From Pythium myriotylum (taxonomy: Eukaryota; Oomycota; Peronosporomycetes; Pythiales; Pythiaceae), in the NCBI GenBank assembly GCA_023091665.1, contig JALJCQ010000011.1, positions 2,604,001-2,668,000 of the forward strand: a DNA stretch of 64,000 bases, read 5' to 3'. The notes beneath the pieces are model-generated. The model searched no databases, was not told where the DNA came from, and saw nothing but the letters and a program-made list of their open reading frames with translations. Both the position numbers and the translations under genes were made by a program. Shown here piece by piece: positions 43,050 through 54,129 of the stretch (positions are counted from its first letter, which is position 1; every line of letters starts with the position of its first letter).

Positions 43050-45161
43050 TTACTGGTTCTTCCTCTCCTCGAGCTTGGTCGCGAGCGTGTCGATGGCACG
43101 GAACTGGCGCGTCCAGAGTGCGTTGTACAGGAACGGACGAAGGTCGAAGCGGTTGTCATCCGGCGAGTAGTTCTCGGCGTGGTACGAAGGCGTGAGCGTC
43201 GTCATCTTGTGACGGTTAACGGCGTAGTGGAAGAAGAAGGCCTTGACCTTCTCGGCCACCGTGGTCGGCGCCAGGTGGCTCCACATGTGCGCGAGCTTGC
43301 GGTACATCCAGTACGGGCCGCAGCGATCGATCTTACGCAGGCGACCGAACCAGCCGAGCTCCTCGTACGTCATGCCCATGGCCTGCTCGTCCTGCAGCAC
43401 GTAGTTGAGTTGGCCCGGCGCCGGCGGCTCCACAAGCGACTTGAGCGTCGGGTAGTTGTACTTGGTCGCCGCCCACTGGATGAGCTTCTTGATGTCGCCC
43501 TTGGACATACCGCCGATCGGGTTCAGGTCGCCGCTGCTGCTGTCGTACTTGGTCATGTTACCACGCAGAGCCTCGTCGACGTTGGCCGAGCTGAGCACGA
43601 GCAAGAAGCCGTCGCGCGAGCGCACCCACGGCAGCAGCTGCGCGAGCATGTAGGCCATGACCATGCGCAAGCGTGCCTGCGTGTTGCGCAGCGCCAGCTC
43701 CTGCTGCGGCGTGCCGCCCTGCGCGACGTAGCGTGGCGACTTGCCCGTGAGCACTTCAAACGTCTTGACGACCGCATCCACCATGGTGCAGATGCCCATG
43801 TTGAGGTGGTACGAGCCGATCTCCTCCGCGAGGCTCTGTGCACGGCCCTTGAGCACCTCGAAGGAGCCTTCCTTCGTGGCCATGTACGTCGTGTGCAGCA
43901 CGTAAGACGCGAGCTCCTGCGGCGTCAGCGGCTTGTACGGCTGGCCAGTCGTGCCGATGATGCGCTGGACGTCGCTGATCACTTGCTGGTCGCCGGCGTT
44001 CGCAGCCTGCGTCACGAGGTGGCACATGACGCCAACAATGCAGGCGACCGACGAGGAATCCGCACCGCCCGAGAGCGGAAGGAAGAAACCCGAGCCGCCG
44101 CTGCGGCGCAGGTAGTCCCAGAGCCAGCAGGCCGGGCCAAGAGCGATCTCCTCCTCGGGGAGGTGGCGGTGCGGCTCGATGGGCGAGTTGGGAAACTTGT
44201 ACAGGTCGGTCTCGTCGTGGCAGAGACTGAAGTTGACATGGATCGTCGGCACCGTAGTCTTGAGCGAACTCGCCTGCTCGCTTCGGCTGCTCACCGAGCC
44301 GCGGAACGAGCGCACGTCATCGAGGTCGACAGTCGCGGTCACGACCTCGACGTCCTTGACCGAGAACTGCGAGCCCTGGGCCACGATCTCGCCATTCACA
44401 GCGATCAGCGAGCAGCCATCGTAGTAGAGACGGCCACCGTCGCAGCCCTGCTGGTTTGCGTAGATGTAGATACCACCGCTCTTGGAGGTCGCACCCTTGA
44501 GCAGGTCGATGCGCTGGTTCAGCTTACGAAGCTGGTGGTGCGAGCCCGAGCCGTTGCCGATGATCTCCACACCAGCGAGACCCAGGTTGATGTGCGGACT
44601 GTCTGGCGTAAAGACCTCTTCGCATGTCTCACTTGAGCAAGACGTGTCAAGCGTCGTGAGGATGCCATAGCCGATCGGCACGTGGACCTGGCCTGTGATC
44701 TTCTGGATCGACTTGGGCAGCACGTGGCTCTGGAGCATCTGATCCTTGTTCTCCCAGTTGACTTTCCACGTCGTGAACCACCTCGTCTCGCGGTAGTTGC
44801 CATCATCGGCGAAGAAGAGCTTGGGGCGAATGAAGAGAATCTTGCGGTCGAGACAGAAGACGCGGCAGTTGTAGCGCACACCGTTGTGCATGACAGGCAT
44901 GCCGATGTCACAGAGGATGCCGTCGGTCACGTCCGACTTGAGAATGGTCTCCATGGACTCCCAGCAGTGGAAGAACGTGTCGGCTTCAAGGAAGTGGTCT
45001 TCACAGCCGTAGCCGCAGACTTCGAGCTCGGGGCCGACGCGGTAGGTGGCGCCCTTGGCCTTGGCCTCGCGGATGGAGACGAGAATACGGTCGAGATTGC
45101 CATCGAAGTCGAGTCCCCACTGGTTCAAGTTGCAGGCAGCCACGGTCACGAGGGAGCTCAT
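43050..45161 (-). CDS. glutamine-dependent NAD+ synthetase, copy 2
   Basis: 703 residues from ATG 45161 (the frame is open to a TTG at 45218, but [15 protein letters not shown] matches copy 1). The glutaminase triad is intact ([24 protein letters not shown]), as is the ATP loop [13 protein letters not shown]. The N-terminal half is almost identical to copy 1, while the region after the P-loop differs clearly (for example VLKGRAQSLAEEIGSYHLN against [19 protein letters not shown]). The pair is a tandem duplication with uneven divergence. Both copies look functional. Confidence 0.95.
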   Translation of the reverse strand: MSSLVTVAACNLNQWGLDFDGNLDRILVSIREAKAKGATYRVGPELEVCGYGCEDHFLEADTFFHCWESMETILKSDVTDGILCDIGMPVMHNGVRYNCRVFCLDRKILFIRPKLFFADDGNYRETRWFTTWKVNWENKDQMLQSHVLPKSIQKITGQVHVPIGYGILTTLDTSCSSETCEEVFTPDSPHINLGLAGVEIIGNGSGSHHQLRKLNQRIDLLKGATSKSGGIYIYANQQGCDGGRLYYDGCSLIAVNGEIVAQGSQFSVKDVEVVTATVDLDDVRSFRGSVSSRSEQASSLKTTVPTIHVNFSLCHDETDLYKFPNSPIEPHRHLPEEEIALGPACWLWDYLRRSGGSGFFLPLSGGADSSSVACIVGVMCHLVTQAANAGDQQVISDVQRIIGTTGQPYKPLTPQELASYVLHTTYMATKEGSFEVLKGRAQSLAEEIGSYHLNMGICTMVDAVVKTFEVLTGKSPRYVAQGGTPQQELALRNTQARLRMVMAYMLAQLLPWVRSRDGFLLVLSSANVDEALRGNMTKYDSSSGDLNPIGGMSKGDIKKLIQWAATKYNYPTLKSLVEPPAPGQLNYVLQDEQAMGMTYEELGWFGRLRKIDRCGPYWMYRKLAHMWSHLAPTTVAEKVKAFFFHYAVNRHKMTTLTPSYHAENYSPDDNRFDLRPFLYNALWTRQFRAIDTLATKLEERKNQ

Positions 45162-46405
45162 GGTCTTGGGCGCGAGCTGGCAGATTGCGAAATGAACTGG
45201 TAGGGTCCGTTGGCGCAAGGGCGTCCGTCGACGTCTGTGACGAGAAGGAGGAGGAAGGAATCTAGCAAACCAGTCGACGAAAAGGGATGATCAAACGTCC
45301 GCTGTGGGTGAGTGACCGCCTTGGTCCTTTCACAACGCGACACCCTGCCGTGGGTGACTCCTCCCCCCCTCAGGCGCATCAACTGCTCCAGTACTTCAAG
45401 TGCGACGAGGTCGAACGGGTCTATCCCCTCGCAAATGGCTGGAAGAGGACACGGCTCCTCCCCGTCGCGAGTCTTCAAGTTGAATCCGCGCCGACTGCGC
45501 ATACAACGACCAACGTTGACGAGTTCTCGAGTTCACGCCACGTCACACGCGCGGAAATCCAGTGCGAGCCAACCGCTTGAAGCTGCGGCGCCACGCCAGC
45601 CCATCCATTGGCAGACGAAGGTTCGTTCGCAGAGAGAGTCGGACATCGGGGCCAGTCGTTGCGAGGTGCCAATGAGATTCAACTTGAACCTGCCTGTCGC
45701 AGGTAACGGAGCTCTAGTCTGAAGTAACGAGAAGCAGAAAAGGGGCGCTTCTTCAAGTGGACCGGTTCAGAGGGATGGGACCGTTACTTCAGACCGACGG
45801 GACTTCAAGTGGACCGGTTCATTTGAACCGGTCCGGTTCGTGGGACAGTGGAAAGTTTTGAAGTAGCTTTTGGTGGACCGGTTTCAGTGAACCGCGGACC
45901 GGGAGGGTAGCGCTACTTCGGGGAACTCTTTTGGTTGCGTGTCAGTTCTGCGAGAACAAAATGAGTCGGGAAGACGCGCCACTTCGCTCGGAACGGTTCC
46001 GTATCTGGGCGGAACCGCGAACGCGACACCTTCGACGCCCCCGGAGAGCAATTCTCCATATATAACAAGAAAAATCCCCGTGTCTCTACATACGGATCGT
46101 TGCTCCCGTGCCGAACCCGCTCCCGGATCGGCAGAACCGATCTCGGGGGACACCCCCGCCCAGGCTTTTTCGCTGATGTGCCCCTCCGACATGCCCTGTC
46201 TCTCGCGCGCGCCAGTCGCCTCGCTTTTCCACCAATCAAGCCCATCTGATATCGTCATTCTCGCTCTCCATTGGTGGAAATCCGTATCCAGTCAGTGCAA
46301 GTGGTCGCCCCCATCATGGGGAAGTCGCCCCATTGAGCAGCTCACCGCTCGCTGTCTCGTCCTTTGCTTGCGCTTCTCTCTCGGTCTCGGCGCCGCGCGC
46401 GCGCC
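45162..46405. other. 1.2-kb intergenic region upstream of GPCR-PIPK
   Basis: No gene recognised. It contains the ACCGGTT palindrome cluster (45.72-45.90 kb) and, at 46226-46280, an inverted pair of TTTCCACCAAT (46226-46236 against 46270-46280) that presents two CCAAT boxes in opposite orientation. A TCATTCTC initiator-like sequence lies at 46254-46261. This is probably the promoter of the plus-strand gene. Confidence 0.45.
45717..45834. promoter_or_regulatory. palindromic ACCGGTT cluster
   Basis: GTCTGAAGTAACG (45717-45729) is inverted at 45782-45794. CTTCAAGTGGACCGGTTCA occurs directly at 45751-45769 and 45803-45821. GGACCGGTTCA (45811-45821) is inverted at 45824-45834 with a 2-nt spacer. 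Another GGACCGGTTTC lies near 45876. The nested direct and inverted copies suggest a protein-binding array or a small inverted-repeat element. AACCGGTT is the CP2/Grainyhead-type site in animals, which is only a sequence parallel. Confidence 0.6.
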
Positions 46406-48748
46406 ATGCAGCTCTGCATCCCGAGGGCCGGCGACAGCGGCGGAGGCGACGGCAGCAACTACACGAGCGACGACGAGAAGCCGAACCCGTTCGGCCGCTT
46501 GCTCTATGAGGCCAACGCGACCGCGTACGAGCGCGAGTTCGCCGGCGCGTCGGCCATCCAGACCGTCGGCTCGCTCGTCTCGATCCTCGGCTGCGTCACG
46601 ATCATCGCGAGCTACATCGTCTTCCCGCCGCTGCGGCGGTACCACTCGGGCTTTGTGATCTGGATCGCGCTCATGGGCATCATCTACCACAGCAGCGTCA
46701 CGGCGCAGTCGCAACCGTACGGCTCGTGCTGCTCGACGGCGCCCGTGACCCACGTCTCGCTGCTCGCGCAGGAGTTTTACTTCTTCGTGCTCGCGTTCAA
46801 CTTTTACTACACGACTAAGTTCCCGTTCCGGTCCACGCGGTACCTCGTGCCGCTCTACCATCTCTTTGTCTGGGTCGTCGTCGGCGTCTCGGCCTACATC
46901 GCGTCCACCATGTCCATCGGCAGCGTGAGCTCGTACGGCTTTTGCTGGTTCAGCGGGTTCACGTCCAAGGCCGAGAACGCGCTGCTCTTCACGTTCATCA
47001 TCCCGCTCGGCCTCGGCTTCTTCGTCTGCATGGGCTGGTACTTTCTCGCGACCAAACGCGTGCGGCTCAGCGGCACCTCCATGCACACTAATGACGCGCG
47101 CACGAACCTCGACACGATGCGCAAATACCTCTCGTGGAGCTGCTTCTACTGGATCCTCGTCATGGTCCCGTGGGTCGCGCGCCACAAAGAGTGGGTCGAC
47201 CTCAACTCGCCCGAGGAGAAGGCGCTCCGGTTCATCGGCAGAATGACCATGGCGCTCAAAGGTCTGCTCACCGCGATCGTCTGGTCGCGCATCATGAATA
47301 TGAGCAGCGCCTACCATGTGTGGAAGAACGGCACGTGGGACGAGTACATGAAAGTCCACGAAGCCCCGTGGGTTTTGCGGCGACAGATCCTCTACTACGC
47401 GACCAAGGGCATCCAGTACAGCGCGTCGTTGACAGCCGAGCAGAGCGAACTCAGCCACGACGACTTTCAGCTCCGCTCGGTTTCGTCCGTGAGTCGCTCG
47501 TCGCTCTTCGCGCCGTGGAACAACCGGCCCGAGTCGAGCGAGAACGGCCCCGTCGTGATTTCCTACGAGCTCCAGGGCCCGACCGTCGACTCCAAGGCCA
47601 TCTTCCGGGACTTCTATCCGAGCTCCTTCCAGGAGATCCGGCGGCTATCCGGTATTACCAGCGAAGGCTACATCAAGTCGTTCGCAGGCCGCACGAAAGA
47701 GCGGTTCAGCGAAGGCAAGAGTGGCTCCTTCCTGTACTACACGGGTGATCAGCTCTTCATCCTCAAGACCTGCACGCCGTCGGAACAGCGGTACCTGCTG
47801 CAGATCCTGCCGCAGTACATGAAGCACCTGCGCAACAACCCGAACAGCTACCTCTGTCGCTATGTCGGCTGCCACGAGCTCGTGATGGAGCACCACTCGG
47901 TCTCATTTATTGTGCTCACCAACATCCTCAACAACACGACGGTCAACGTGGACGAGTTCTACGATCTCAAGGGCTCATGGGTCGGGCGTTTCCGCGCGCT
48001 CACGCCCAAGGGCACCAAGCGCGTGTGCAAATACTGTGGTCGTGACTACATTGTTGGTATGTCCACAGAGGTGTGCGAGCGGAATCCGTCCTACCGAAGC
48101 GGCCACGGCGAGATGATCGTGGGCAAGGACCTCAATTGGGGCAACCGGAGGTTACGACTGCAAGAGGAACTCTCGCACCAGCTCGGGAGCCAACTGTACG
48201 CTGACAGCGAGTTCCTGCGGCGGATCAACTCAATGGATTATAGTTTGATCATCGGCATGAGCAAATTCCCGAGCTACACGTTCGCGAGTTCCGAGGACGT
48301 CAGTCTCACCGAATTCAAGCTGTCCAACCTGAACAACACCAACCCGAGGAGCGGCCGTGTGGCTTGTGAGGACGAACTCGGAGAGCCGCAATTCTTCGAC
48401 ACGACGTACGCACAGGCTGCATCGCCAGTCGCCTCGCGATCGAGAGATATCATCCCCACCGACGCGTGCGTGGTCAGCATGGGTATCATCGACATCCTTA
48501 CACCATGGACGCTGCGAAAAACCTTCGAGCACTGGATGCGCGTGTACTTCCAGTGCCGAGACAGCTCGGGCATCTCGTGCGTGAATCCGACGTTCTACGC
48601 CGAGCGGTTCCGGCAAAACGTCGTGGACGTGGTCATCTTTGGCCACGGCCGGCCACACAACCGGCGGGTGAATCGCCCGCAAAAGGAGAGTACGAAAGAG
48701 TTTATTATGGTCGACTTTGCCAACACGGGCACGCCGATCCTATTGTAA
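46406..48748 (+). CDS. GPCR-phosphatidylinositol-phosphate kinase fusion (GPCR-PIPK)
   Basis: A single-exon frame of 780 residues. The N-terminal part has seven hydrophobic helices (about 51-73, 78-100, 115-138, 145-168, 185-208, 235-255, 270-295) of the cAMP-receptor-like GPCR type. The C-terminal part (about 400-780) is a PIP kinase catalytic domain with DLKGSWVGR (about 520), MDYSLIIGM (about 610), and the late region NPTFYAERFRQNV, which corresponds to the specificity loop. It probably couples an external signal directly to PtdInsP2 synthesis at a membrane. The ATG at 46406 is the first in frame (the frame is open from a TTG at 46364). The stop ends 1 nt before the dynein light chain stop on the other strand. 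The ligand is unknown. Confidence 0.94.
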   Translation: MQLCIPRAGDSGGGDGSNYTSDDEKPNPFGRLLYEANATAYEREFAGASAIQTVGSLVSILGCVTIIASYIVFPPLRRYHSGFVIWIALMGIIYHSSVTAQSQPYGSCCSTAPVTHVSLLAQEFYFFVLAFNFYYTTKFPFRSTRYLVPLYHLFVWVVVGVSAYIASTMSIGSVSSYGFCWFSGFTSKAENALLFTFIIPLGLGFFVCMGWYFLATKRVRLSGTSMHTNDARTNLDTMRKYLSWSCFYWILVMVPWVARHKEWVDLNSPEEKALRFIGRMTMALKGLLTAIVWSRIMNMSSAYHVWKNGTWDEYMKVHEAPWVLRRQILYYATKGIQYSASLTAEQSELSHDDFQLRSVSSVSRSSLFAPWNNRPESSENGPVVISYELQGPTVDSKAIFRDFYPSSFQEIRRLSGITSEGYIKSFAGRTKERFSEGKSGSFLYYTGDQLFILKTCTPSEQRYLLQILPQYMKHLRNNPNSYLCRYVGCHELVMEHHSVSFIVLTNILNNTTVNVDEFYDLKGSWVGRFRALTPKGTKRVCKYCGRDYIVGMSTEVCERNPSYRSGHGEMIVGKDLNWGNRRLRLQEELSHQLGSQLYADSEFLRRINSMDYSLIIGMSKFPSYTFASSEDVSLTEFKLSNLNNTNPRSGRVACEDELGEPQFFDTTYAQAASPVASRSRDIIPTDACVVSMGIIDILTPWTLRKTFEHWMRVYFQCRDSSGISCVNPTFYAERFRQNVVDVVIFGHGRPHNRRVNRPQKESTKEFIMVDFANTGTPILL

Positions 48749-48749
48749 T

Positions 48750-49411
48750 TTATTGGAGACTAATGCAGTACACCGTGAGCACGCACGTCATCGTTCCGTT
48801 CTCCCACCGAATAGCGACGCTGCCTGCAGTGTCCCAATGCCACAGCAACGTGAGAGAGGCTCGAACATTGAGCCCTCCATGACAAAATCAACTCACCATC
48901 GCGTTCAGCGTCCCAGAAACAGGCCGAGTTCGTGTGGTAGCCAGCGTTGCGCTTCTGCAAGATCGTGCAGTTGACTGCTCCATCCACCCACCGATCAGTA
49001 CGGCACCAGGAGAAGAAAGCAAAAGGGGTGAGATGCTACCAATGAACTTGAATCCGGCCGAGCCGTTGGCCACGTTCTTGAGGTTCTTGAGGCACAGCGA
49101 CGAGATCTCGGCGGTCCACGCGTGCACGTCGACCGAGTGGTACGACTGTCCGCCGAGCACTTTCTCCGGGATCTAACACCGAGCACGCGGCGCTCAACAC
49201 CACGCGCATCGCAAGATATCATTATATTGCGACCGCGAGATCCGCACCTGCTGCGCAATGAGCTTGACCTCGGCCTGGATCTCGTTGAACACGTACTGTC
49301 CACGCCCAGCGTCAGCCCTCTCGCTCTCATAGATCAGCCCCCACGCGCGTGCAAGGGAAGCAGCGTGGGGAGGAGCCACACGCATACCGCGGCGCTGCTA
49401 GGCTCGGTCAT
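48750..49411 (-). CDS. Tctex-type dynein light chain, five exons
   Basis: Exons in transcription order: 49411-49388, 49295-49248, 49172-49040, 48974-48897, 48823-48750. All introns are GT-AG (65-92 nt) and all phases match, giving 118 residues, the usual size of DYNLT proteins. The protein starts MTEPSSAA|YVFNEIQAEVKLIAQQ. It continues with IPEKVLGGQSYHSVDVHAW, then FKFIVNCTILQKRNAGYHTN, then SACFWDAERDGSVAIRWENG and a final beta strand TMTCVLTVYCISLQ. These match the dynein light chain fold along its whole length. It should bind dynein intermediate chain and cargo. The start lies 173 bp from the divergent Raptor start. Confidence 0.9.
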
Positions 49412-49584
49412 CTCGTCGTCGTGCTGGTTTTGGAGCTGCTCGTGGTTAACTTAAGCGAGACCCCGTTGTCGGGGATCTGCAACCCCGGTGGAGCTCCTCG
49501 TAAGTTCGCGTTAAGTTCGCACTCCAATGTTCTTCTCACCAAGAGCTCCTCGTCGAGAGGCATTGAAGGTCGGCGGTGCGAGCC
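49412..49584. promoter_or_regulatory. 173-bp divergent promoter (Tctex / Raptor)
   Basis: Only 173 bp separate two divergent start codons, so both promoters must lie here. TAAGTTCGC is repeated at 49501-49509 and 49512-49520. GCACTCCAATGTT at 49519-49531 resembles the oomycete initiator plus flanking region, 54-66 nt before the Raptor ATG. Confidence 0.5.
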
Positions 49585-52500
49585 ATGGTGACGATGACGC
49601 CGCCGCTGCCGCCGGTCGCCGGCCACGCGCCCTTTGCGCCGCCAGCGCAGGGCGGCGTGCCCCCGGCAGCTCCTCCAAGCGGCGCGTCCGCGCAGCCCGG
49701 CGCGGCGCCGTTCGGTGCGGCCGCCTTTCTACGGTCCACGAGCAATGGCGCGGCCGGCAGCAGCCGCGACTTTCTCCACGAGAGCTACGGCGGCCTGCGC
49801 TTCGCGAAAGACGTCGACGAAGACGAGAGCGTGCCCGAGCCCGTCGAGATCGTGCCGTGGCGCATGCGCGAGCGCATGAAGACCATGGACGTCGCGCTGG
49901 TGCTCTGTCTCAACATTGGCACAGATCCACCGGACGTCGCCAAGGCCTCGCCCTGTGCGCGCAAAGAGTGCTGGGTCGACCCGTTCTCGATGCCCGCGCA
50001 GAAAGCGCTGGAGACGATCGGCAAGACGCTCCAGTCCCAGTACGAGCGGTGGCAGCCGCGCGCGCGCTACCGCCAGAGCCTCGATCCGACGGTCGACGAG
50101 ATCAAGCAGCTCGGCGTCTCGCTGCGACGACATGCCAAGCACGACCGCGTTTTGTTCCACTACAATGGCCACGGCGTGCCGCGGCCGACGCCCAATGGGG
50201 AGGTCTGGGTCTTCAACAAGAGCTACACGCAGTACATCCCATTGCTGGTGTACGATCTCCAGTCGTGGATTGGAACGCCGTCCATCTACGTCTTCGACTG
50301 CTCCGCTGCAGGTATCCTGCTCAATCACTTCAACAACGCACAGGGCTCTGGCCCCGACGGTGCTGCCGCTGGGCCAGGCGAATCGATCGTTCTCGCTGCT
50401 TGTGGGCCGGATGAGATCCTGCCAATGAACCCAGAACTCTGTGCCGACGTGTTCACGTCGTGCTTGACGACCCCAATCACAGTGGCTCTACGGTGGTTTA
50501 TCACGCAAAACGAGCTCTCTATGTCTCACGTGGACGCGAGCTTCATCGACCGTATTCCAGGCAAGCTCACCGACCGTAAGACTCCTCTTGGTGAACTCAA
50601 CTGGATCTTCACGGCGATCACCGACACAATCGCTTGGAACGTGCTCCCGCGCGAGCTCTTCCAGAAACTTTTCCGCCAGGATCTGCTCGTTGCGTCGCTC
50701 TTCCGAAACTTTCTGCTCGCCGAACGTATCATGAAGTCGGAAGGCTGCTCGCCGTGCTCTTTGCCAGCTCTACCCCCGACAAACCACCATCCTTTGTGGC
50801 GATCTTGGGACCTAGCAGCTGAGATCTGCTTGAACCAGCTATACAAGATCTCGAATCCGCATCCGTACGCAGAGATCAGCATGCAGCCTTCACGGTTCTT
50901 CGCCGAGCAGCTTACTGCATTTGAGGTCTGGCTTCAATTCGGCTCGCCGACGAAGGCACCTCCGCAGCAGCTGCCAATGGTTTTGCAGGTGCTGCTCAGT
51001 CAAGTGCATCGTCTGCGAGCGCTCATTCTCCTCAAAAAGTTCCTAGATCTTGGTCCATGGGCTGTAAACCTTGCCCTCTCGGTCGGCATCTTCCCGTACG
51101 TGCTCAAGTTACTGCAGTCGCCGGCGAGCGAGTTGCGCCAGGTGCTCGTGTTCATCTGGGCCAAGATCCTCGCTTTGGACCCAAGCTGCCAGATCGACCT
51201 CGTCAAGGACGACGGCCACTCGTATTTCATCACCCACATGGCTGCTGGAATGCAAGGTCCGGGTGCTGGCGGCGGTCCGAACGGGTCAATGGGACCTCAG
51301 GGACCTTCCATCATGCCTCCAGATCAGAACGTCATGTCTGCATTCATCCTCTCGGTGATTTGCAACAACTGCCCGCAGGGGCAGAAGAGCTGTCTGCAGC
51401 AATACTTGCACCGCATCTGCGCCAACTCGCTGGCAGACCCGAGTGACGACGTCCGACGATGGATTTGCTTGTGTCTCGCCAAGCTATGGGAAAACTTCGA
51501 GGACGCCAAGCGCGTCGCGATCGACGACAAGCTACCCAAGATGGTCAGCTTGCGTCTCCATGATGAACGTCCTGAGGTGCGAGCAGCTGCGGCGTACGCT
51601 CTGGGGACCCTCGTGGGCTTGCAGTTTGACGGCAGCCTCTACGGACCGACGACAGACCGGTCCTACGTGGACGAGTTCCTTCGCCAGCGGGCTCGAGGTG
51701 ATGTTCTCATCGCAGCGGAACTTCTGTGGGGATGTCAGGACGCTTCACCCTTCGTGAGGCGCGAGAGCGTTCAAGCGATTGCCAACCTAGTGCTTCACAC
51801 TTACCACCAGCCGCGCTTCGAGATTGTCGCGAGACATTTCAAGAACAAGTCGTCTGGAAGTCGCTCGAATGGAACCCCGATCCAGTCTCCACTTCCACAA
51901 AGTTACCTAGCTCCGGACGCAAATGATCGATTGAGACAGTCGAACCAACGTGGTCCGGAAGATGTCGGAGGGGAGAAGTCCTTCCCCGTTGGCGTGGGAA
52001 TTGATATCGACAGCGATGTCGTGGACGAGATTGGAGAAGATGCGAAGTACTATGTGCATATTTGGCATGTGTTGAAGGAGATGCAGGCCCATGACCCGTT
52101 TCCCAAGGTCGTCAGCGATGTGAAGCTCATCGTTGGCCACGTCAATGCTGCCGTCTTGGAGGCGGATCAGGCAGCCGAGTCTGCTAGCGCGGCTGAAAGC
52201 TTGGAGCTGAGTCAGCACCCCACGCCAAGATCTCCTAGTGGGCACGGGGGGATCATGCGAGAGGGCTCGGCGCCACTTCTGCAAACCCACTCACCTCACC
52301 AGCACTCGGCTCCGATGAGTGAAGTGCCCGATCGCAGTCGCCACGCGCCAGGGCGTCCAGGGCCTGGACCAATGACAGGGCACTTGCATCCTGCTAGCAC
52401 GGGCGGTCTGCGGCCCTCGCAGTCAGTTGGTAACCTTCGTGGTGGCCTCTTAGATGAACATGCAACAGATGCGCCTGTTGTAGGACGACCTCATCCCGGC

Positions 52501-54129
52501 GTTGGCATGGGGAACTCACGGCCACCACAGCGTGGTCTCCCGCCGCATGGCGACCCGAATGGCAGTCGGTGGGCCCCTCAGCCTGTCGTTACCGCTCCAC
52601 CTCCAGTAGCACTCCCTGCTCTTCCAACTCACGGCCGCCACGCTGACTTCCCGGAGGCATTGATCTCGACGCTGTACGATCGGCAGAAGGCGCGATTCAA
52701 TGATCCGATCCTGGAACCGCTCAACGAGACCGACGACCCGCTCAGTGATAAGGGCGGCGAGAAGCTCGAGCGCATCCGTCGATTCGAGCGAGTCCGCAAA
52801 GCAGCACAGAAGATCGCGCCAGGATTCGCTACACCACCGCACGCCTCCCTCGCGAACGATCGCTTCTATTTGCCAGGCTCATTGGGTGGTTCAGGAGGAG
52901 CCATGGGCTCGAGCAACGGTATCAACTACCCGCAGAATATGGTCAGCTCACGGAGTGGCGGCGACAAATACGACTCAAAGAATTTCACGATGGCGCTTCG
53001 ACAGCGCGCGGTGCTCAACAATGAGGCCGAGATGACGTCGCTGCTGCTCTTCCACCCATACGAGAAGATGCTAATTGTCGCGGACGAGAAGGACCAGATC
53101 TCGCTGTACAACTTCGAGCAGAGCGAGAAGAAGGTGCTGTCATTCCACAACAAGAACCGTCTCGGGTAAGTTTGCAGTGGGGCAGCGGTTGCTTCTTGTT
53201 GCAGCGATAATTTGATGGTGATTATGGACATAGGTCTCGGCTGACGTCTCTTTCGTGGATCAACGAGACCGAAGAGAGCCTGCTCACGTGCGGCTCAGAT
53301 GACGGTGTTATCCGCGTCTACCACGGCCTCCATTCTCCCCAACCTCCCACCCATGCGCCGACGTTATTGACCGCGTTCCTCGCTGTGCCAGACCTCGTTC
53401 CAGGCACGCGCGGCTCGGGGCTGGTGACCAACTGGCAACAGAATGCCAGCATGCTCTTTGCTGGAGGTAACTCGAGCATTCTGCGAGGGTGGAACATGCG
53501 CCACGAGCGGTGTGCGATTAGTATACCAACACAGACGGATTCGTGCATCACGACACTCACGAGCGACGAGACCACAGCGAGTGGGCTCGTAGTCGCGGGC
53601 TTCGGTGACGGCACGCTGCGGCTCTTCGACATTCGTGCGTCGCGGCCTGAGTTCCTGATCAAGAGCGCGATGAAAGAGCACTCTTCTTGGGTCGTGCAAA
53701 CACATCTGTACGCGGGCAAGAACGAGCTGATCTCTGGGTCGGTCTCGGGTGAGCTGAAGTTCTGGGACCTGCGTTATCCCAAGAACAGTGTGCGGTCGAT
53801 GGAGGCCCACCGATCACCCATGACAGCACTTGCCGTGCACGACTACGCGCCAATTTTTGCAAGGTACGCCCTGACGTTGTTTAGCAAAAGAGGTGAACAA
53901 GGCTTGGTAGGCTGATGTTGCCTGTGTGTTTATTTGTAGTGGCTCCCACAACCAGTTCATCAAGGTCTTCCGCAGCGATGGCGAGCAGCTCGCGCTGATT
54001 AGGTACCACGAAGGCTTTCTTGGTGAGCGCATCGGCCCCGTGTCGTGCCTGGCGTTCCATCCGCACCGCCTCTTGCTCGCGGCAGGTGCCACGGACTCGG
54101 TCGTCGCCATCTACTCGGCCGACAAGTGA
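49585..54129 (+). CDS. Raptor homologue, TORC1 scaffold
   Basis: Three exons (49585-53165, 53234-53863, 53940-54129; introns 68 and 76 nt, GT-AG) encode 1466 residues. After a Pro/Ala-rich N-terminus, the Raptor N-terminal caspase-like domain spans about 95-290. It has the family motifs [27 protein letters not shown] and [20 protein letters not shown]/armadillo repeats follow (about 380-760, for example [17 protein letters not shown] and [13 protein letters not shown]). A disordered Pro/Gly/His-rich linker leads to the C-terminal seven-bladed WD40 region that spans the last two introns. Raptor recruits substrates to TOR kinase. The ATG at 49585 is the first in frame. Confidence 0.95.

Noticed and set aside
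46292..47458. 388-residue minus-strand frame opposite GPCR-PIPK
   Set aside because: The translation is charged low-complexity sequence. The plus strand encodes clear transmembrane helices.
48790..48823. Apparent frameshift in the last exon of the dynein light chain
   Set aside because: Careful rereading gives an intact frame RWENGTMTCVLTVYC to the stop. The first impression came from misreading two bases.
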